A DNA stretch of 64,000 nt from CADEDH01 sp041394285 (GTDB lineage: Bacteria; Actinomycetota; Acidimicrobiia; Acidimicrobiales; SZUA-35). The position numbers and the translations under genes were made by a program. Each line of letters opens with the position of its first letter. Positions within the stretch are counted from its first letter, which is position 1. Under the pieces are notes generated by a model. The model was not told the origin of the DNA and did no database searches. It saw only the letters and a program-made list of their open reading frames with translations. Location: the NCBI GenBank assembly GCA_041394285.1, contig JAWKIL010000004.1:62001-126000 (forward strand), given 5' to 3'. Positions 40,683-49,019 of the stretch are shown in pieces.

Positions 40683-41201
40683 ATGGCCAAGGACAAGGGC
40701 AAGAAGGACGAGGGCGACGACGAGGAAGAGTCCGGCGGCGGCAAGAAGAAGATCATCATGATCGTGGGCGCGCTGGTCCTCCTGGGCGGCGTCTACAAGT
40801 TCGTGCTGGCCAAGCCGGCCGAGCCGGCCAGCTCGCTCACCCCCGAGGAGCTGGCGGCGATGATGACGCCGGAGGAGAAGGCCGCTCTCCTCGATCCACC
40901 GGAGGGCGAGATCCTCCAGATGGAAGAGATGATCCTCAACCTGGCCGGTCCCGACGAGACCTACCTCAAGATCCGCTTGGCCCTGGTGCTCGACACCCTG
41001 ACGGTGGCCGAGGAGTTCCAGCTCGAGTTGCCGATCGCCCAGGACGTGGCCGTGCAGTACCTGTCGTCGCTCGAGCCCGACGAGTTCCGCTCGGCCGAGG
41101 GCCGGGAGCACGTGAAACAGGAGCTGACGACGCGGCTGAAGGAGGCGTACCACGATGAGCACGTCCTCCGGGTCTTGATCACCGAGCTCGTGATGCAGTG
41201 A
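40683..41201 (+). CDS. fliL: Flagellar basal body-associated protein FliL
   Basis: A 172-residue inner-membrane protein associated with the stator-rotor interface. A Lys/Glu-rich cytoplasmic tail (residues 1-24) precedes one membrane helix (IIMIVGALVLLGGVYKFVLA) and a periplasmic FliL domain (EEMILNLAGPDETYLKIRLAL and a final LRVLITELVMQ). GAAAGGG precedes the ATG. It is followed by the flagellin genes. Confidence 0.94.
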   Translation: MAKDKGKKDEGDDEEESGGGKKKIIMIVGALVLLGGVYKFVLAKPAEPASSLTPEELAAMMTPEEKAALLDPPEGEILQMEEMILNLAGPDETYLKIRLALVLDTLTVAEEFQLELPIAQDVAVQYLSSLEPDEFRSAEGREHVKQELTTRLKEAYHDEHVLRVLITELVMQ

Positions 41202-41228
41202 CCCGCCGGGCGGGATGACGCGTTCGGC

Positions 41229-41258
41229 CCCTCATACACCGTGCCCTCATACACCGTG
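41229..41258. repeat. Perfect 15-bp tandem duplication upstream of fliC1
   Basis: CCCTCATACACCGTG occurs twice without a gap, about 110-135 bp before the first flagellin ATG. It may lie in the promoter region and could change spacing or form a regulator site. No sigma-28-like hexamers are evident around it. Confidence 0.7.
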
Positions 41259-41336
41259 CAGGGCGGTCGAGACTCCGAAGACCGGGGAGACCCGGTGATC
41301 CCGGACCAACGGATTGGCGAGGGGTCGACAGCTACC

Positions 41337-41363
41337 GCTCTCACATGGAAGGACGAAAGGGAG
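41337..41363 (+). promoter_or_regulatory. Candidate CsrA-binding leader of fliC1
   Basis: The leader contains GCTCTCACATGGAAGGAC (41337-41354) and GGGAG (41359-41363), giving three GGA or GGA-like motifs immediately before the ATG at 41365. ACATGGA approaches the CsrA core ACARGGA. The same block precedes fliC2. CsrA bound here would block ribosome access. Confidence 0.5.
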
Positions 41364-41364
41364 C

Positions 41365-42189
41365 ATGCGCGTAAACACGAACATCATGGCGTTCAACGCC
41401 AGTCGAAACCTGGGAATCTCGAATACGAACCTGGGTAAGAGCCTGGAGAAGTTGAGCTCCGGTTACCGGATCAACCGAGCCGGCGACGACGCCGCCGGCC
41501 TGGTGATCTCCCAGAAGCTCCGGGCTGAGGTCTCGGGGCTCCGGCAGGCCACACGCAACGCCCAGGACGGCATCAGCTTCGCCCAGACGGCGGAAGGTGC
41601 GCTGAGCGAGGTCCACAACATGCTGGGACGCATGCGGGACCTGGCCGTGCAGGCCGCCAACGACACCAACGACGCGGCGGCTCGCGACGCCATCAAGTCC
41701 GAGGTGGATGCCCTGGCCAGTGAGATCAACCGGATCGGTGCCGACACCACATTCAGTGGTGCCACCGTGTTCAGCGCCACGGCGCTGAACTTCCAGGTCG
41801 GCTCGGAAGGCGCCTCGGGCAATCAGATCCAGGTCACGGTGGGCGTCCTGGACGCCACCGACATGGACGGTGAAGACCTGACCGCCCTGGCCGTCGACAC
41901 GGCGGCCAACTCCCGGACCTCGATCGAGGCCATCGACACGGCCATCTCCTTCGTCTCGGAGAGCCGGGGCAATCTCGGTGCGGCCCAGAACCGGTTCGAG
42001 TCGGTCATCAACAACCTCCAGGTCACAACGGAGAACCTGGCCGCCTCGGAGTCCCGGATCCGGGACACCGACATGGCCTCCGAGATGGTGGCGTTCACCA
42101 AGAGCCAGATCCTCCAGCAGGCCGGCACGGCCATGCTGGGCCAGGCCAACAGCATCCCGCAGGGCATCCTCCGTCTGCTCAACGGCTAG
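41365..42189 (+). CDS. fliC: Flagellin 1
   Basis: A 274-residue filament protein. N-terminal D0/D1 (MRVNTNIMAFNASRNLGISN ... LEKLSSGYRINRAGDDAAGL) and C-terminal D1/D0 (ENLAASESRIRDTDMASEMV, ending RLLNG) are consensus. The variable D2/D3 region is short (about 60 residues), so this is a minimal flagellin. It is exported by the flagellar type III apparatus. The downstream 16-bp stem terminator separates it from the second copy. Confidence 0.96.
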   Translation: MRVNTNIMAFNASRNLGISNTNLGKSLEKLSSGYRINRAGDDAAGLVISQKLRAEVSGLRQATRNAQDGISFAQTAEGALSEVHNMLGRMRDLAVQAANDTNDAAARDAIKSEVDALASEINRIGADTTFSGATVFSATALNFQVGSEGASGNQIQVTVGVLDATDMDGEDLTALAVDTAANSRTSIEAIDTAISFVSESRGNLGAAQNRFESVINNLQVTTENLAASESRIRDTDMASEMVAFTKSQILQQAGTAMLGQANSIPQGILRLLNG

Positions 42190-42258
42190 TGGGAACCCTC
42201 CGGGTTCCTTAGGTACGCCTGAGTAGATCCTGCGCCGATCTGCAGCACGCGCCCGGTA

Positions 42259-42293
42259 CCGCGGTCGCTCCCCCACCGGGGGGGCGACCGCGG
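42259..42293 (+). terminator. Strong hairpin after fliC1
   Basis: A 16-bp stem: CCGCGGTCGCTCCCCC (42259-42274), 3-base loop, then the complementary arm (42278-42293) with one T-G wobble. No T-run follows, as is common for high-GC actinomycete terminators. It would separate fliC1 transcripts from fliC2. Confidence 0.75.
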
Positions 42294-42411
42294 ATCGGGC
42301 GCTGGCGCGCGCCCGCGCTCACATGCTCCACCCGACCTGCCGATGCGGAAGAGGTCAGGGAGCCACCGCTCCCCGACGCATGTCGATCGACCTCGCTATT
42401 GATCCACCTTG

Positions 42412-42438
42412 CTAATACCACCGCTGACCCGGCCGAGC
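42412..42438 (+). promoter_or_regulatory. Weak candidate sigma-28 promoter for fliC2
   Basis: CTAAT (42412-42416), 15 bp, then GCCGAGC (42432-42438), 100 bp before the fliC2 ATG. The spacing equals that of the two better sites before flbD and flgB; the -35 part is less similar. Confidence 0.3.
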
Positions 42439-42506
42439 CTGCGATCACCGGTCCCGGTAGGGGCCGGGGCGGAGGCCTGAAGGATCAGACCGGACCGCAT
42501 CACAAA

Positions 42507-42532
42507 GCTCTCACAGGGAAGGACATCGGGAG
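42507..42532 (+). promoter_or_regulatory. Candidate CsrA-binding leader of fliC2
   Basis: GCTCTCACAGGGAAGGAC (42507-42524) and GGGAG (42528-42532) precede the ATG at 42538. ACAGGGA fits the CsrA core ACARGGA exactly. The block is conserved with the fliC1 leader at 17 of 18 positions, while flanking bases differ. Confidence 0.55.
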
Positions 42533-42537
42533 CATCT

Positions 42538-43359
42538 ATGCGTATAAACAACAACGTGATGGCGTTCAACGCCAGCCGAAATCTGGGCACATCAAACGCC
42601 CAGTTGGGCAAGAGCCTCGAGAAATTGAGCTCGGGGTACCGTATCAACCGGGCCGGTGACGACGCCGCCGGCCTGGTCATCTCACAGAAACTCCGAGCCG
42701 AGGTCTCGGGTCTGAGGCAGGCCACCCGAAACGCGCAGGATGGCATCAGCTTCGCCCAGACGGCGGAAGGGGCGCTCAGCGAGGTCCACTCCATGCTCAA
42801 CCGCATGCGGGACCTGGCGGTGCAGGCGGCCAACGACACCAACGACACCGCGGCCCGGGACGCCATCCAGAGCGAGCTCGACGCTCTGGCCAACGAGATC
42901 GGGCGGATCGGCAACGACACCACCTTCAGCGGCAGCTCCGTGTTCACGGCCACCGCGCTGAACTTCCAGGTGGGATCGGAAGGTTCATCCGGCAACCAGA
43001 TCTCCACCACGGTGGGGGTGCTCGACAACACCGACCTGGGCGGTGCCGACCTGACCTCGCTCACGGTCGACACGGCGACCAACGCCCGGACCTCGATCGA
43101 GGCCATCGACGACGCCATCGAGGCGGTGTCGACCTCCCGGGGCACGCTCGGCGCCATCCAGAACCGGTTCGAGTCGGTGGTGAACAACCTCCAGGTCACC
43201 ACGGAGAACCTGGCCGCCTCGGAGTCCCGGATCCGGGACACCGACATGGCCTCCGAGATGGTGGCCTTCACCAAGAGCCAGATCCTCCAGCAGGCCGGCA
43301 CGGCCATGCTGGGGCAGGCCAACGCCATCCCCCAGTCGGTCCTCCGACTGCTGGCCTGA
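42538..43359 (+). CDS. Flagellin 2
   Basis: A 273-residue flagellin, closely similar to flagellin 1. The conserved ends are almost identical (LEKLSSGYRINRAGDDAAGL; ENLAASESRIRDTDMASEMV) and the differences cluster in the short central region and last residues (RLLA instead of RLLNG). It has a leader of the same type but a separate upstream terminator, so the two filament genes may be expressed independently. A 13-bp stem terminator follows before fliD. Confidence 0.96.
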   Translation: MRINNNVMAFNASRNLGTSNAQLGKSLEKLSSGYRINRAGDDAAGLVISQKLRAEVSGLRQATRNAQDGISFAQTAEGALSEVHSMLNRMRDLAVQAANDTNDTAARDAIQSELDALANEIGRIGNDTTFSGSSVFTATALNFQVGSEGSSGNQISTTVGVLDNTDLGGADLTSLTVDTATNARTSIEAIDDAIEAVSTSRGTLGAIQNRFESVVNNLQVTTENLAASESRIRDTDMASEMVAFTKSQILQQAGTAMLGQANAIPQSVLRLLA

Positions 43360-43375
43360 ACGATCGGGAGATGGC

Positions 43376-43420
43376 GGTGCGCCCGGGATCGGCCCCCACG
43401 CCGCCGGTCCCGGGCGCACC
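43376..43420 (+). terminator. Hairpin after fliC2
   Basis: GGTGCGCCCGGGA (43376-43388) pairs perfectly with 43408-43420, with a 19-base loop. It lies 17 bp after the fliC2 stop and 22 bp before fliD, so it should reduce read-through from flagellin into fliD. No T-run is present. Confidence 0.65.
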
Positions 43421-43441
43421 CCCTCCCACTGAGGAGTCACC

Positions 43442-45319
43442 ATGTCATCGATAGACGGACTCGTCACCGGGCTCGACACCACGGCCATCATCAAGCAGCT
43501 GATGGCCATCGAGCGCAAGCCCCAGGACGCCCTCACCACCCGCAAGAGCCAGGCCGAGAAGGCCCGAACCGAGATCACCGGCATCCGCTCCGACGTCAAC
43601 GCGCTGGGCACCCTGGCCCGGGACCTGCGCCTGGCCTCGGCCTGGAACCCGCTGAAGGCGACCACCACCAACACCACCGCCGTCTCGCTGTCGACCGGCT
43701 CGGCCGCCACCACCGGCGCCTACACCTTCCGGGTCACGTCGCTGGCTTCCGCCGCCTCGGTCTATTCGGCCAACACCTTCGCCTCGCTCGACTCCCCCGT
43801 CGGCCCCACCGGCGCCGTGTTCTCGGCCACGGGCCACCAGTCGCTCGGCATCGCATCGATGACGGGCACCGGCTTCGATCCGGGCGACGTCGCCTTCGAG
43901 GTGCTGCAGGCCAGCACGGCGGCCAAGCTCGACAGCGTGGTCGACATCCCGGCCGTTCCCATCACCATCGACGGCACCAATGACGGGATCGACATCTCGG
44001 TCGACGGCTTCTCGTTCTCCGTGCAGCTGACCAACGACACCTACACCACGAAGGCCGACCTGGCCGCCGCCTTCAACGACGCCATCCAGGCCTCGGGCGC
44101 GGCGGGCAAGGTCACCGCCTCCCTCAACGACCAGGACCGCATCCAGCTCACCACCACCGGCGAGGGCAGCGCCCACTCGGTGGGCGTGACCGGCGGGACC
44201 GGTGCCGCCGCCCTCGGACTCTCGGTGGGCCTCACCGCCTTCGGGACCGACGGCATCGTGTCGGTCAACGGCACCTCCACCACCGTGACCGACGCCAGCG
44301 CCGGCGCCGTGGTCTCCCTGCCCAGCGGGGGTACGGGCACGATCTCGGCCACCCTGTCGGGCGGCCTGCGGGAGGGGACGGCGCAGGTGACGCAGCTCGA
44401 CACCGGCACCGGGAGCCTGTCCGACGTCGTCAACGCCGTGAACCGCTCCGACCTGGGGTACTCGGCCACCGCCGTGAACACCGGCAACGGCTATCGCCTG
44501 CAGCTGACGGCGAAGACCACCGGTGCCGCCTCGGCCTTCACCCCCGACGCCCAGCTGTTCGGCTCCACCTCCTTCACCACCCTGTCGGCCGGTTCCGACG
44601 CCGAGATCACGATCACGGGGGCCAACCCGTACACCGTCAGCTCGTCCACCAACACCTTTTCCAACCTGCTGCCCGGCGTCGACGTGACGGTCAACGCCCT
44701 CACCGACACCGCGGTGACGGTGAGCACCGAGCACGACCACGAGGCCGTGGCCACCAGGGTCGAGGAGCTGGTGAAGAAGCTCAACGACGTGAACGCCCGC
44801 ATCGCCAAGGCCACGGCCAACGTCCCGGGCGCGGACCGGTCGATCCTCCAGGGCAGCCGGGAGACCCGCCGGGCGGCCGAGGCCCTCCGGGGAGCGCTGG
44901 TGGCCCCGGTCGACGAGTCGTCGCTGAGCTCGGTGGGCGTGGTCGGCGTGGAGCTGACCAAGGACGGCACGATCAACTTCGACAAGGCCAAGTTCACCGA
45001 GGCCCTGAAGAACGACCCCACCGATCTGACCAAGCTGTTCACCAGCGGAACGGTCAGCGGCGGCACGGGGGCCCTGGACCGGATGGTGGCCGCTGTCGAC
45101 AGCGCCACCAAGGTGGGCGAGGGCTACCTCTACACCGCAGGCGAGGCCAACGACCGGCGCATCGACGACTACGGCCGTCAGATCGACGCCTACGAGACGC
45201 GCCTCACCCAGCGGGAGGCGGCCCTGCGCCGCACGTACGCCAACCTCGAGGTGGCTCTCAGCTCCCTCCAGAAGCAGTCGTCGAACCTCGCCGCCCAGCT
45301 CGGCTCGATCGGGAGATAG
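43442..45319 (+). CDS. fliD: Flagellar filament capping protein FliD
   Basis: A 625-residue cap protein (HAP2) that promotes flagellin polymerisation at the tip. The N-terminal FliD domain (SSIDGLVTGLDTTAIIKQLM) and the C-terminal coiled-coil (RRIDDYGRQIDAYETRLTQR ... LQKQSSNLAAQLGS) are clear, as is TRVEELVKKLNDVNARI before the end. The Thr/Ser/Ala/Asp-rich middle gives a longer protein than the usual 450-500. GAGGAG precedes the ATG. fliS follows after 3 bp. Confidence 0.95.
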   Translation: MSSIDGLVTGLDTTAIIKQLMAIERKPQDALTTRKSQAEKARTEITGIRSDVNALGTLARDLRLASAWNPLKATTTNTTAVSLSTGSAATTGAYTFRVTSLASAASVYSANTFASLDSPVGPTGAVFSATGHQSLGIASMTGTGFDPGDVAFEVLQASTAAKLDSVVDIPAVPITIDGTNDGIDISVDGFSFSVQLTNDTYTTKADLAAAFNDAIQASGAAGKVTASLNDQDRIQLTTTGEGSAHSVGVTGGTGAAALGLSVGLTAFGTDGIVSVNGTSTTVTDASAGAVVSLPSGGTGTISATLSGGLREGTAQVTQLDTGTGSLSDVVNAVNRSDLGYSATAVNTGNGYRLQLTAKTTGAASAFTPDAQLFGSTSFTTLSAGSDAEITITGANPYTVSSSTNTFSNLLPGVDVTVNALTDTAVTVSTEHDHEAVATRVEELVKKLNDVNARIAKATANVPGADRSILQGSRETRRAAEALRGALVAPVDESSLSSVGVVGVELTKDGTINFDKAKFTEALKNDPTDLTKLFTSGTVSGGTGALDRMVAAVDSATKVGEGYLYTAGEANDRRIDDYGRQIDAYETRLTQREAALRRTYANLEVALSSLQKQSSNLAAQLGSIGR

Positions 45320-45322
45320 CGC

Positions 45323-45766
45323 GTGACCCCAAGTCAACAGGCCCTGCTGGCCAGCCGGTACAAGGCCGACGGGATGGCGGTGTCGTCGCCCCAGAAGCTC
45401 GTGGTGCTGATCTACGACCGGCTGGCCCGGGATCTCGACACGGCGCTGGCCGCCATCGACGAGCGCAACGTGGAGGGGGCCCACAAGGCCCTGGTGAACG
45501 CCCAGGATCTGGTGTTCGAGCTCCAGATGGCCCTCGACGCCGACCTGTGGGAGGGGGCCCGGGACCTGGCCGCCATCTACGACTACCTGCTCGGGCTGCT
45601 GGTGGCGGCGAACCTGAAGAAGTCGGCCGAGCAGGTGCGGCGCTGCATCGAGATCGTGACCCCGCTGCGGGAGTCGTGGACCGAGGCCTACCAGATGATC
45701 CAGCGGGGCGAGGCGGTGGTGCCGGCCAAGGCGGCCCCGGCCGTGCCGGTGGCGGCCGGGCACTGA
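45323..45766 (+). CDS. fliS: Flagellin chaperone FliS
   Basis: A 147-residue four-helix export chaperone that prevents premature flagellin assembly and, in Bacillus, works with FliW. LVVLIYDRLARDLDTALAAI and FELQMALDADLWEGARDLAA ... YDYLLGLLVAANLKK are family signatures. It starts with GTG at 45323. The last 15 residues are a variable Ala/Pro tail. Confidence 0.95.
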   Translation: MTPSQQALLASRYKADGMAVSSPQKLVVLIYDRLARDLDTALAAIDERNVEGAHKALVNAQDLVFELQMALDADLWEGARDLAAIYDYLLGLLVAANLKKSAEQVRRCIEIVTPLRESWTEAYQMIQRGEAVVPAKAAPAVPVAAGH

Positions 45767-45767
45767 C

Positions 45768-46097
45768 ATGAGCCCCATCGCCACATCAGGGACCGCCGCC
45801 ACCCCGACCGACCGCTGGGTCTCGGCCCTCGACGACTTCGAGCGCCGGCTCGAGGTGTTCCGCCAGGTGCTGGAACACGACGCCGAGCCCATCGGCTCCC
45901 CGTGGCCCCCGTCCGACGTGGCCGGCCTCGACCTGCCCGCGGGGCTCGCCCCCCGGGCCCGCGACCTCCTCGATCAGGCGGCCGGCCTGGAGGAGGCCAT
46001 GCGCCTGCGCCGGGAGGACCTCCACCTGCGGGCCGCCTTCGGGCCCCGCCACCACCGCCCCTTCCCCGGCCGCCCGTCGGTGTCGACCGACCTCTGA
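45768..46097 (+). CDS. Small protein in FliT position
   Basis: A 109-residue, mainly helical protein (WVSALDDFERRLEVFRQVLE, LLDQAAGLEEAMRLRREDLH) with an ATG 1 bp beyond the fliS stop. Position directly after fliS and its size suggest a FliT/FlgN-like chaperone, but I see no decisive sequence match. A hairpin follows, so fliD-fliS-this gene form one transcription unit. Confidence 0.7.
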   Translation: MSPIATSGTAATPTDRWVSALDDFERRLEVFRQVLEHDAEPIGSPWPPSDVAGLDLPAGLAPRARDLLDQAAGLEEAMRLRREDLHLRAAFGPRHHRPFPGRPSVSTDL

Positions 46098-46103
46098 CGG
46101 CCG

Positions 46104-46123
46104 CCCGGGCCGGCTGGCCCGGG
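46104..46123 (+). terminator. Hairpin after fliD-fliS unit
   Basis: CCCGGGCC-GGCT-GGCCCGGG is an 8-bp perfect GC stem with a 4-base loop, 7 bp after the last stop of the fliD-fliS group and before the flgB promoter candidate. It has no T-run. Confidence 0.55.
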
Positions 46124-46157
46124 GGCCCCACGCCGCCCAGTTGATCCGGGCGGCCTA

Positions 46158-46185
46158 CTCAAGAACGGGGGCCGTTCCCCCGATA
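46158..46185 (+). promoter_or_regulatory. Candidate sigma-28 promoter for flgB operon
   Basis: CTCAAG (46158-46163), 15-bp spacer, CCCGATA (46179-46185). It shares hexamer and spacing with the site before flbD and has the GATA end of the sigma-28 -10 consensus. A start near 46192 would make the upstream GTG at 46194 unsuitable, which supports the GTG at 46269 for flgB. Confidence 0.5.
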
Positions 46186-46268
46186 CCTAAGAGGTGGCGA
46201 GCCGGACGCTCGCCTTCGTAGCCGCCCAGGGACCGGGCTCTCGTACCAGTCTCAGGAGCGCGCTCGAC

Positions 46269-46616
46269 GTGGAAATCGGCGGAACCCACACGCAGATCCT
46301 GGCCGCCGCCATGCGGGGCCTCGAGGCACAGCGTCAGGCCCACGAGCTCAATCTCTCGAACGTCGAGACCCCGGGCTTCCGGGCCCGGCAGGTCTCGTTC
46401 GAGGACTCGCTCCGCCGGGCCGCCACCACCGGCCGGCCCGGCGCCGCCGGCATCTCCACCACCCTGTCGACCGAGGCCACCCGGCCCGACGGCAACAACG
46501 TGCAGGTGGCCGACGAGATGACGTCGCTGGAGCTCAACGCCCTCCAGCAACGGCTCATGACCCAGGCCCTCAACGACCACTACGGCCGCCTCCGGGCCGC
46601 CCTGGGCAACGGCTGA
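46269..46616 (+). CDS. flgB: Flagellar rod protein FlgB
   Basis: A 115-residue proximal rod protein. The N-terminal rod/hook helix (LAAAMRGLEAQRQAHELNLS, NVETPGFRARQVSFEDSLR) and C-terminal EMTSLELNALQQRLMTQALN are typical. I chose the GTG at 46269, with AGGAG 11 bp upstream. An in-frame GTG at 46194 would add 25 atypical residues and lies at the predicted transcript start. It opens the rod/MS-ring/export-ATPase operon that runs to flgE. Confidence 0.9.
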   Translation: MEIGGTHTQILAAAMRGLEAQRQAHELNLSNVETPGFRARQVSFEDSLRRAATTGRPGAAGISTTLSTEATRPDGNNVQVADEMTSLELNALQQRLMTQALNDHYGRLRAALGNG

Positions 46617-46627
46617 GAGCGACCGGC

Positions 46628-47035
46628 ATGACCGACCCCTTCCACAGCCTGGCCATCTCCGGCTCCGGCATGGACGTCTACCAGACCTGGATGGACGCCA
46701 TCGCCGACAACGTGGCCAACATCAACAACGTCACGTCCACCGACACCGCCGCCTTCCAGGAGCGCTACGTGGTGGCCAGCTCGCAGACAGGCCGGGGCGG
46801 CCGGCCCGACGGGGCCGCCGTCACCGGCGTCCGCTTCGGCAACCCGCTGGGTCGCATCGTCTACGACCCCCAGCACCCCCTTGCCGACGGCGACGGCATG
46901 GTGCGCCTCCCCGACATGAACCTCAGCGACCAGATGACCAACATGGTGATCGCCCAGCGGGCCTACCAGGCCAACGTGACGGCGTTCCGCTCGGCCCGCG
47001 ACGCTTACCAGCGGGCACTGGAGATCGGCCGCTGA
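46628..47035 (+). CDS. flgC: Flagellar rod protein FlgC
   Basis: A 135-residue proximal rod protein with the N-terminal LAISGSGMDVYQTWMDAIAD, NVANINN motif and the C-terminal NMVIAQRAYQANVTAFRSAR signature. Length and both ends match the family. Its TGA overlaps the fliE ATG (TGATG). Confidence 0.95.
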   Translation: MTDPFHSLAISGSGMDVYQTWMDAIADNVANINNVTSTDTAAFQERYVVASSQTGRGGRPDGAAVTGVRFGNPLGRIVYDPQHPLADGDGMVRLPDMNLSDQMTNMVIAQRAYQANVTAFRSARDAYQRALEIGR

Positions 47036-47412
47036 TGGTGGCGGGAATCGGACCGGTCCCGATGGCCGGCACTGTCAACCCCCTCCGGGGCGCCGCCGCC
47101 CCGGGCAAGGCGAACCCCGCCAGCGACCTGCTCGACAAGATCGGCTCCTCCTCCAACGGGGCGTCCGATTCGAGAGTGGCGGGCGCCACCGGCACCGGCT
47201 TCGGCCAGGCCGTGGGCGATGCCCTCAAGAAGGTGGGCAGCCAGGAGGTGGCGGTGGAGCGGGCGGCGGAAGCTGCCGCCACCGGCGACCTCCGCTCGGT
47301 GACCGACTACATGATCGCCGCCACCGAGAGCCAGCTCACCACGCAGATCACGGTGGCCGTGCGTGACCGTGCCATCTCCGCCTTCAACGACATCATGCGG
47401 ATGCAGATCTGA
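47035..47412 (+). CDS. fliE: Flagellar hook-basal body protein FliE
   Basis: A 125-residue protein joining the MS ring to the rod. The conserved C-terminal region (GDLRSVTDYMIAATESQLTT ... DIMRMQI) is clear. The N-terminal 45 residues are a Gly/Ala/Ser linker. Start and stop overlap flgC and fliF by 1 bp each (TGATG), which indicates tight coupling. Confidence 0.94.
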   Translation: MVAGIGPVPMAGTVNPLRGAAAPGKANPASDLLDKIGSSSNGASDSRVAGATGTGFGQAVGDALKKVGSQEVAVERAAEAAATGDLRSVTDYMIAATESQLTTQITVAVRDRAISAFNDIMRMQI

Positions 47413-49019
47413 TGGCGGCCGGCGTGAACCTCGAGGCCGTCCGCTCCAGCGTGACCGGATCGGTCAGCCGGATGAACGGGCCGCAGCGCCTCACCCTCGG
47501 CTTCGCCTTCGTGGCCACCGTGGCCGCCATGTTCGCCGTGACCCGCCTCACCGGCGGCACCGCCATGGCCACCCTCTACGCCGACCTGGAGCCCGAGTCG
47601 GCCGCCGCCGTGGTGGAGCAGCTCGACGCCCAGGCCGTGCCCTACGAGCTGCTCGACGGCGGGCGGGTGATCAAGGTCCCGGCGGCCCAGGTGGACTCGG
47701 TGCGCCTCGAGCTCTCCTCCCAGGGCCTGCCCGACAGCGGCGAGGGCTGGTCGATCCTCGATCAGCAGGGCATCACCACCTCCGAGTTCGATCAGCGGGT
47801 GGGCTACCAGCGGGCGATGGAGGGCGAGCTGGCCCGGACCATCGGCGCCATCGACGGGGTCCAGGAGGCCAGCGTGCACCTCGTCATCCCCAAAGACGAC
47901 CTGTTCGCCGCCGACGACGTGAAGGCGTCGGCCTCGGTGCTGCTCGTCACCAAGGGGGGCCAGGAGCTGGCCCCCATGCAGGTCCAGGCGATCGTGAACC
48001 TGGTGTCGTCGTCGGTGGAGGGCATGACGGCGGACCAGGTGTCGGTGACCGATCAGAACGGCCGCATCCTGGCCGCCCCCGGCGACAGCGGGGCGGTGGC
48101 CGGGCTGGAGGGCGACAGCCAGCTCCGGGCCCGCCGGGAGTACGAGAGGGAGCTGGAGACCGACCTCGAGTCGCTGCTGTCGACCGTGGTGGGCCCCGGC
48201 CTGGCCAAGGTCAGCGTGACCGCCGACCTCGACTTCGACTCCGTGCAGACCACCAGCGAGCAGTACGAGCCGATCAGGGGTGAGGACGGGTCGCAGACGC
48301 TGCTCAACGAGACGAGCCGCCAGGAGCTGTACCGGGACGCGGCGGCCGCCGGCGAGACCGGAGTCCTCGGCACCGAGACGCCCGGCACCGACGCCACCGG
48401 CGCCGTCACCTCCACCTCCACCGCCGGGACCAACGACACCTCGGTCAAGTACAGCCTCGACGAGAAGGCCGCCGACTACGCCATGAACAAGGTGGTCACC
48501 ACGGCCGACAAGGCGCCGGGCCAGGTCACGCAGCTGTCGGTGGCCGTCCTGCTGGACGAGACGGCGGTGGACGCCGCCCGCGTCACCGACATCGAGAACC
48601 TGGTGACGGCGGCGGCCGGCATCAACGCCGGTCGGGGCGACACCCTGGCCGTGTCGCTCCTGCCCATCAACGAGCAGGTCCGGGCGACGATCGAAGCGGC
48701 CAACACACCGGAAGAGGTGGCGGGCGCCGGGCTCGACCTGATCGGCCTGATCCGCACGATCGGCACCGTCATCGTGGCCCTGGTGGTGATCCTGTTCGGC
48801 CTGCGGAGCCTGAAGCGGGACGGCGGGCGGAAGGTGATCGACTCGGTGGCCCTCAGCGAGCTGGAGGGCGGCATGCCCGCCCTGTCGGCCGGTGTCCTGG
48901 GCGAAGCTGACCAGGCCGAGCCGGTGGAGCAACGGCTCCAGTCGCTCATCGCCAACCAGCCCGACGACGTGGCCGGCGTGCTGCGCTCCTGGCTGAACGA
49001 CGAGGAGCTCGTCAAGTGA
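47412..49019 (+). CDS. fliF: Flagellar MS-ring protein FliF
   Basis: A 535-residue inner-membrane ring protein. TM1 is LTLGFAFVATVAAMFAVTRL, followed by the ring-building domains (YADLEPESAAAVVEQLDAQ; QRAMEGELARTIGAIDGVQE; ASVLLVTKGGQEL), a variable Thr/Gly-rich insert near residue 320, and TM2 (IGTVIVALVVILFGLRSL). The C-terminal tail that binds FliG ends VLRSWLNDEE, the conserved FliG-binding peptide. It overlaps fliG by 4 bp. Confidence 0.96.
   Translation: MAAGVNLEAVRSSVTGSVSRMNGPQRLTLGFAFVATVAAMFAVTRLTGGTAMATLYADLEPESAAAVVEQLDAQAVPYELLDGGRVIKVPAAQVDSVRLELSSQGLPDSGEGWSILDQQGITTSEFDQRVGYQRAMEGELARTIGAIDGVQEASVHLVIPKDDLFAADDVKASASVLLVTKGGQELAPMQVQAIVNLVSSSVEGMTADQVSVTDQNGRILAAPGDSGAVAGLEGDSQLRARREYERELETDLESLLSTVVGPGLAKVSVTADLDFDSVQTTSEQYEPIRGEDGSQTLLNETSRQELYRDAAAAGETGVLGTETPGTDATGAVTSTSTAGTNDTSVKYSLDEKAADYAMNKVVTTADKAPGQVTQLSVAVLLDETAVDAARVTDIENLVTAAAGINAGRGDTLAVSLLPINEQVRATIEAANTPEEVAGAGLDLIGLIRTIGTVIVALVVILFGLRSLKRDGGRKVIDSVALSELEGGMPALSAGVLGEADQAEPVEQRLQSLIANQPDDVAGVLRSWLNDEELVK

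Larger units (their letters stand above)
42190..42537. other. Intergenic region between the two flagellin genes
   Basis: A 348-bp gap without a gene. It holds a 16-bp terminator-like hairpin (42259-42293), a weak sigma-28-like site (CTAAT at 42412-42416, 15-bp spacer, GCCGAGC at 42432-42438) and the GGA-rich leader of fliC2. Around 42380-42420 the sequence is unusually AT-rich for this genome, consistent with promoter DNA. Confidence 0.6.
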
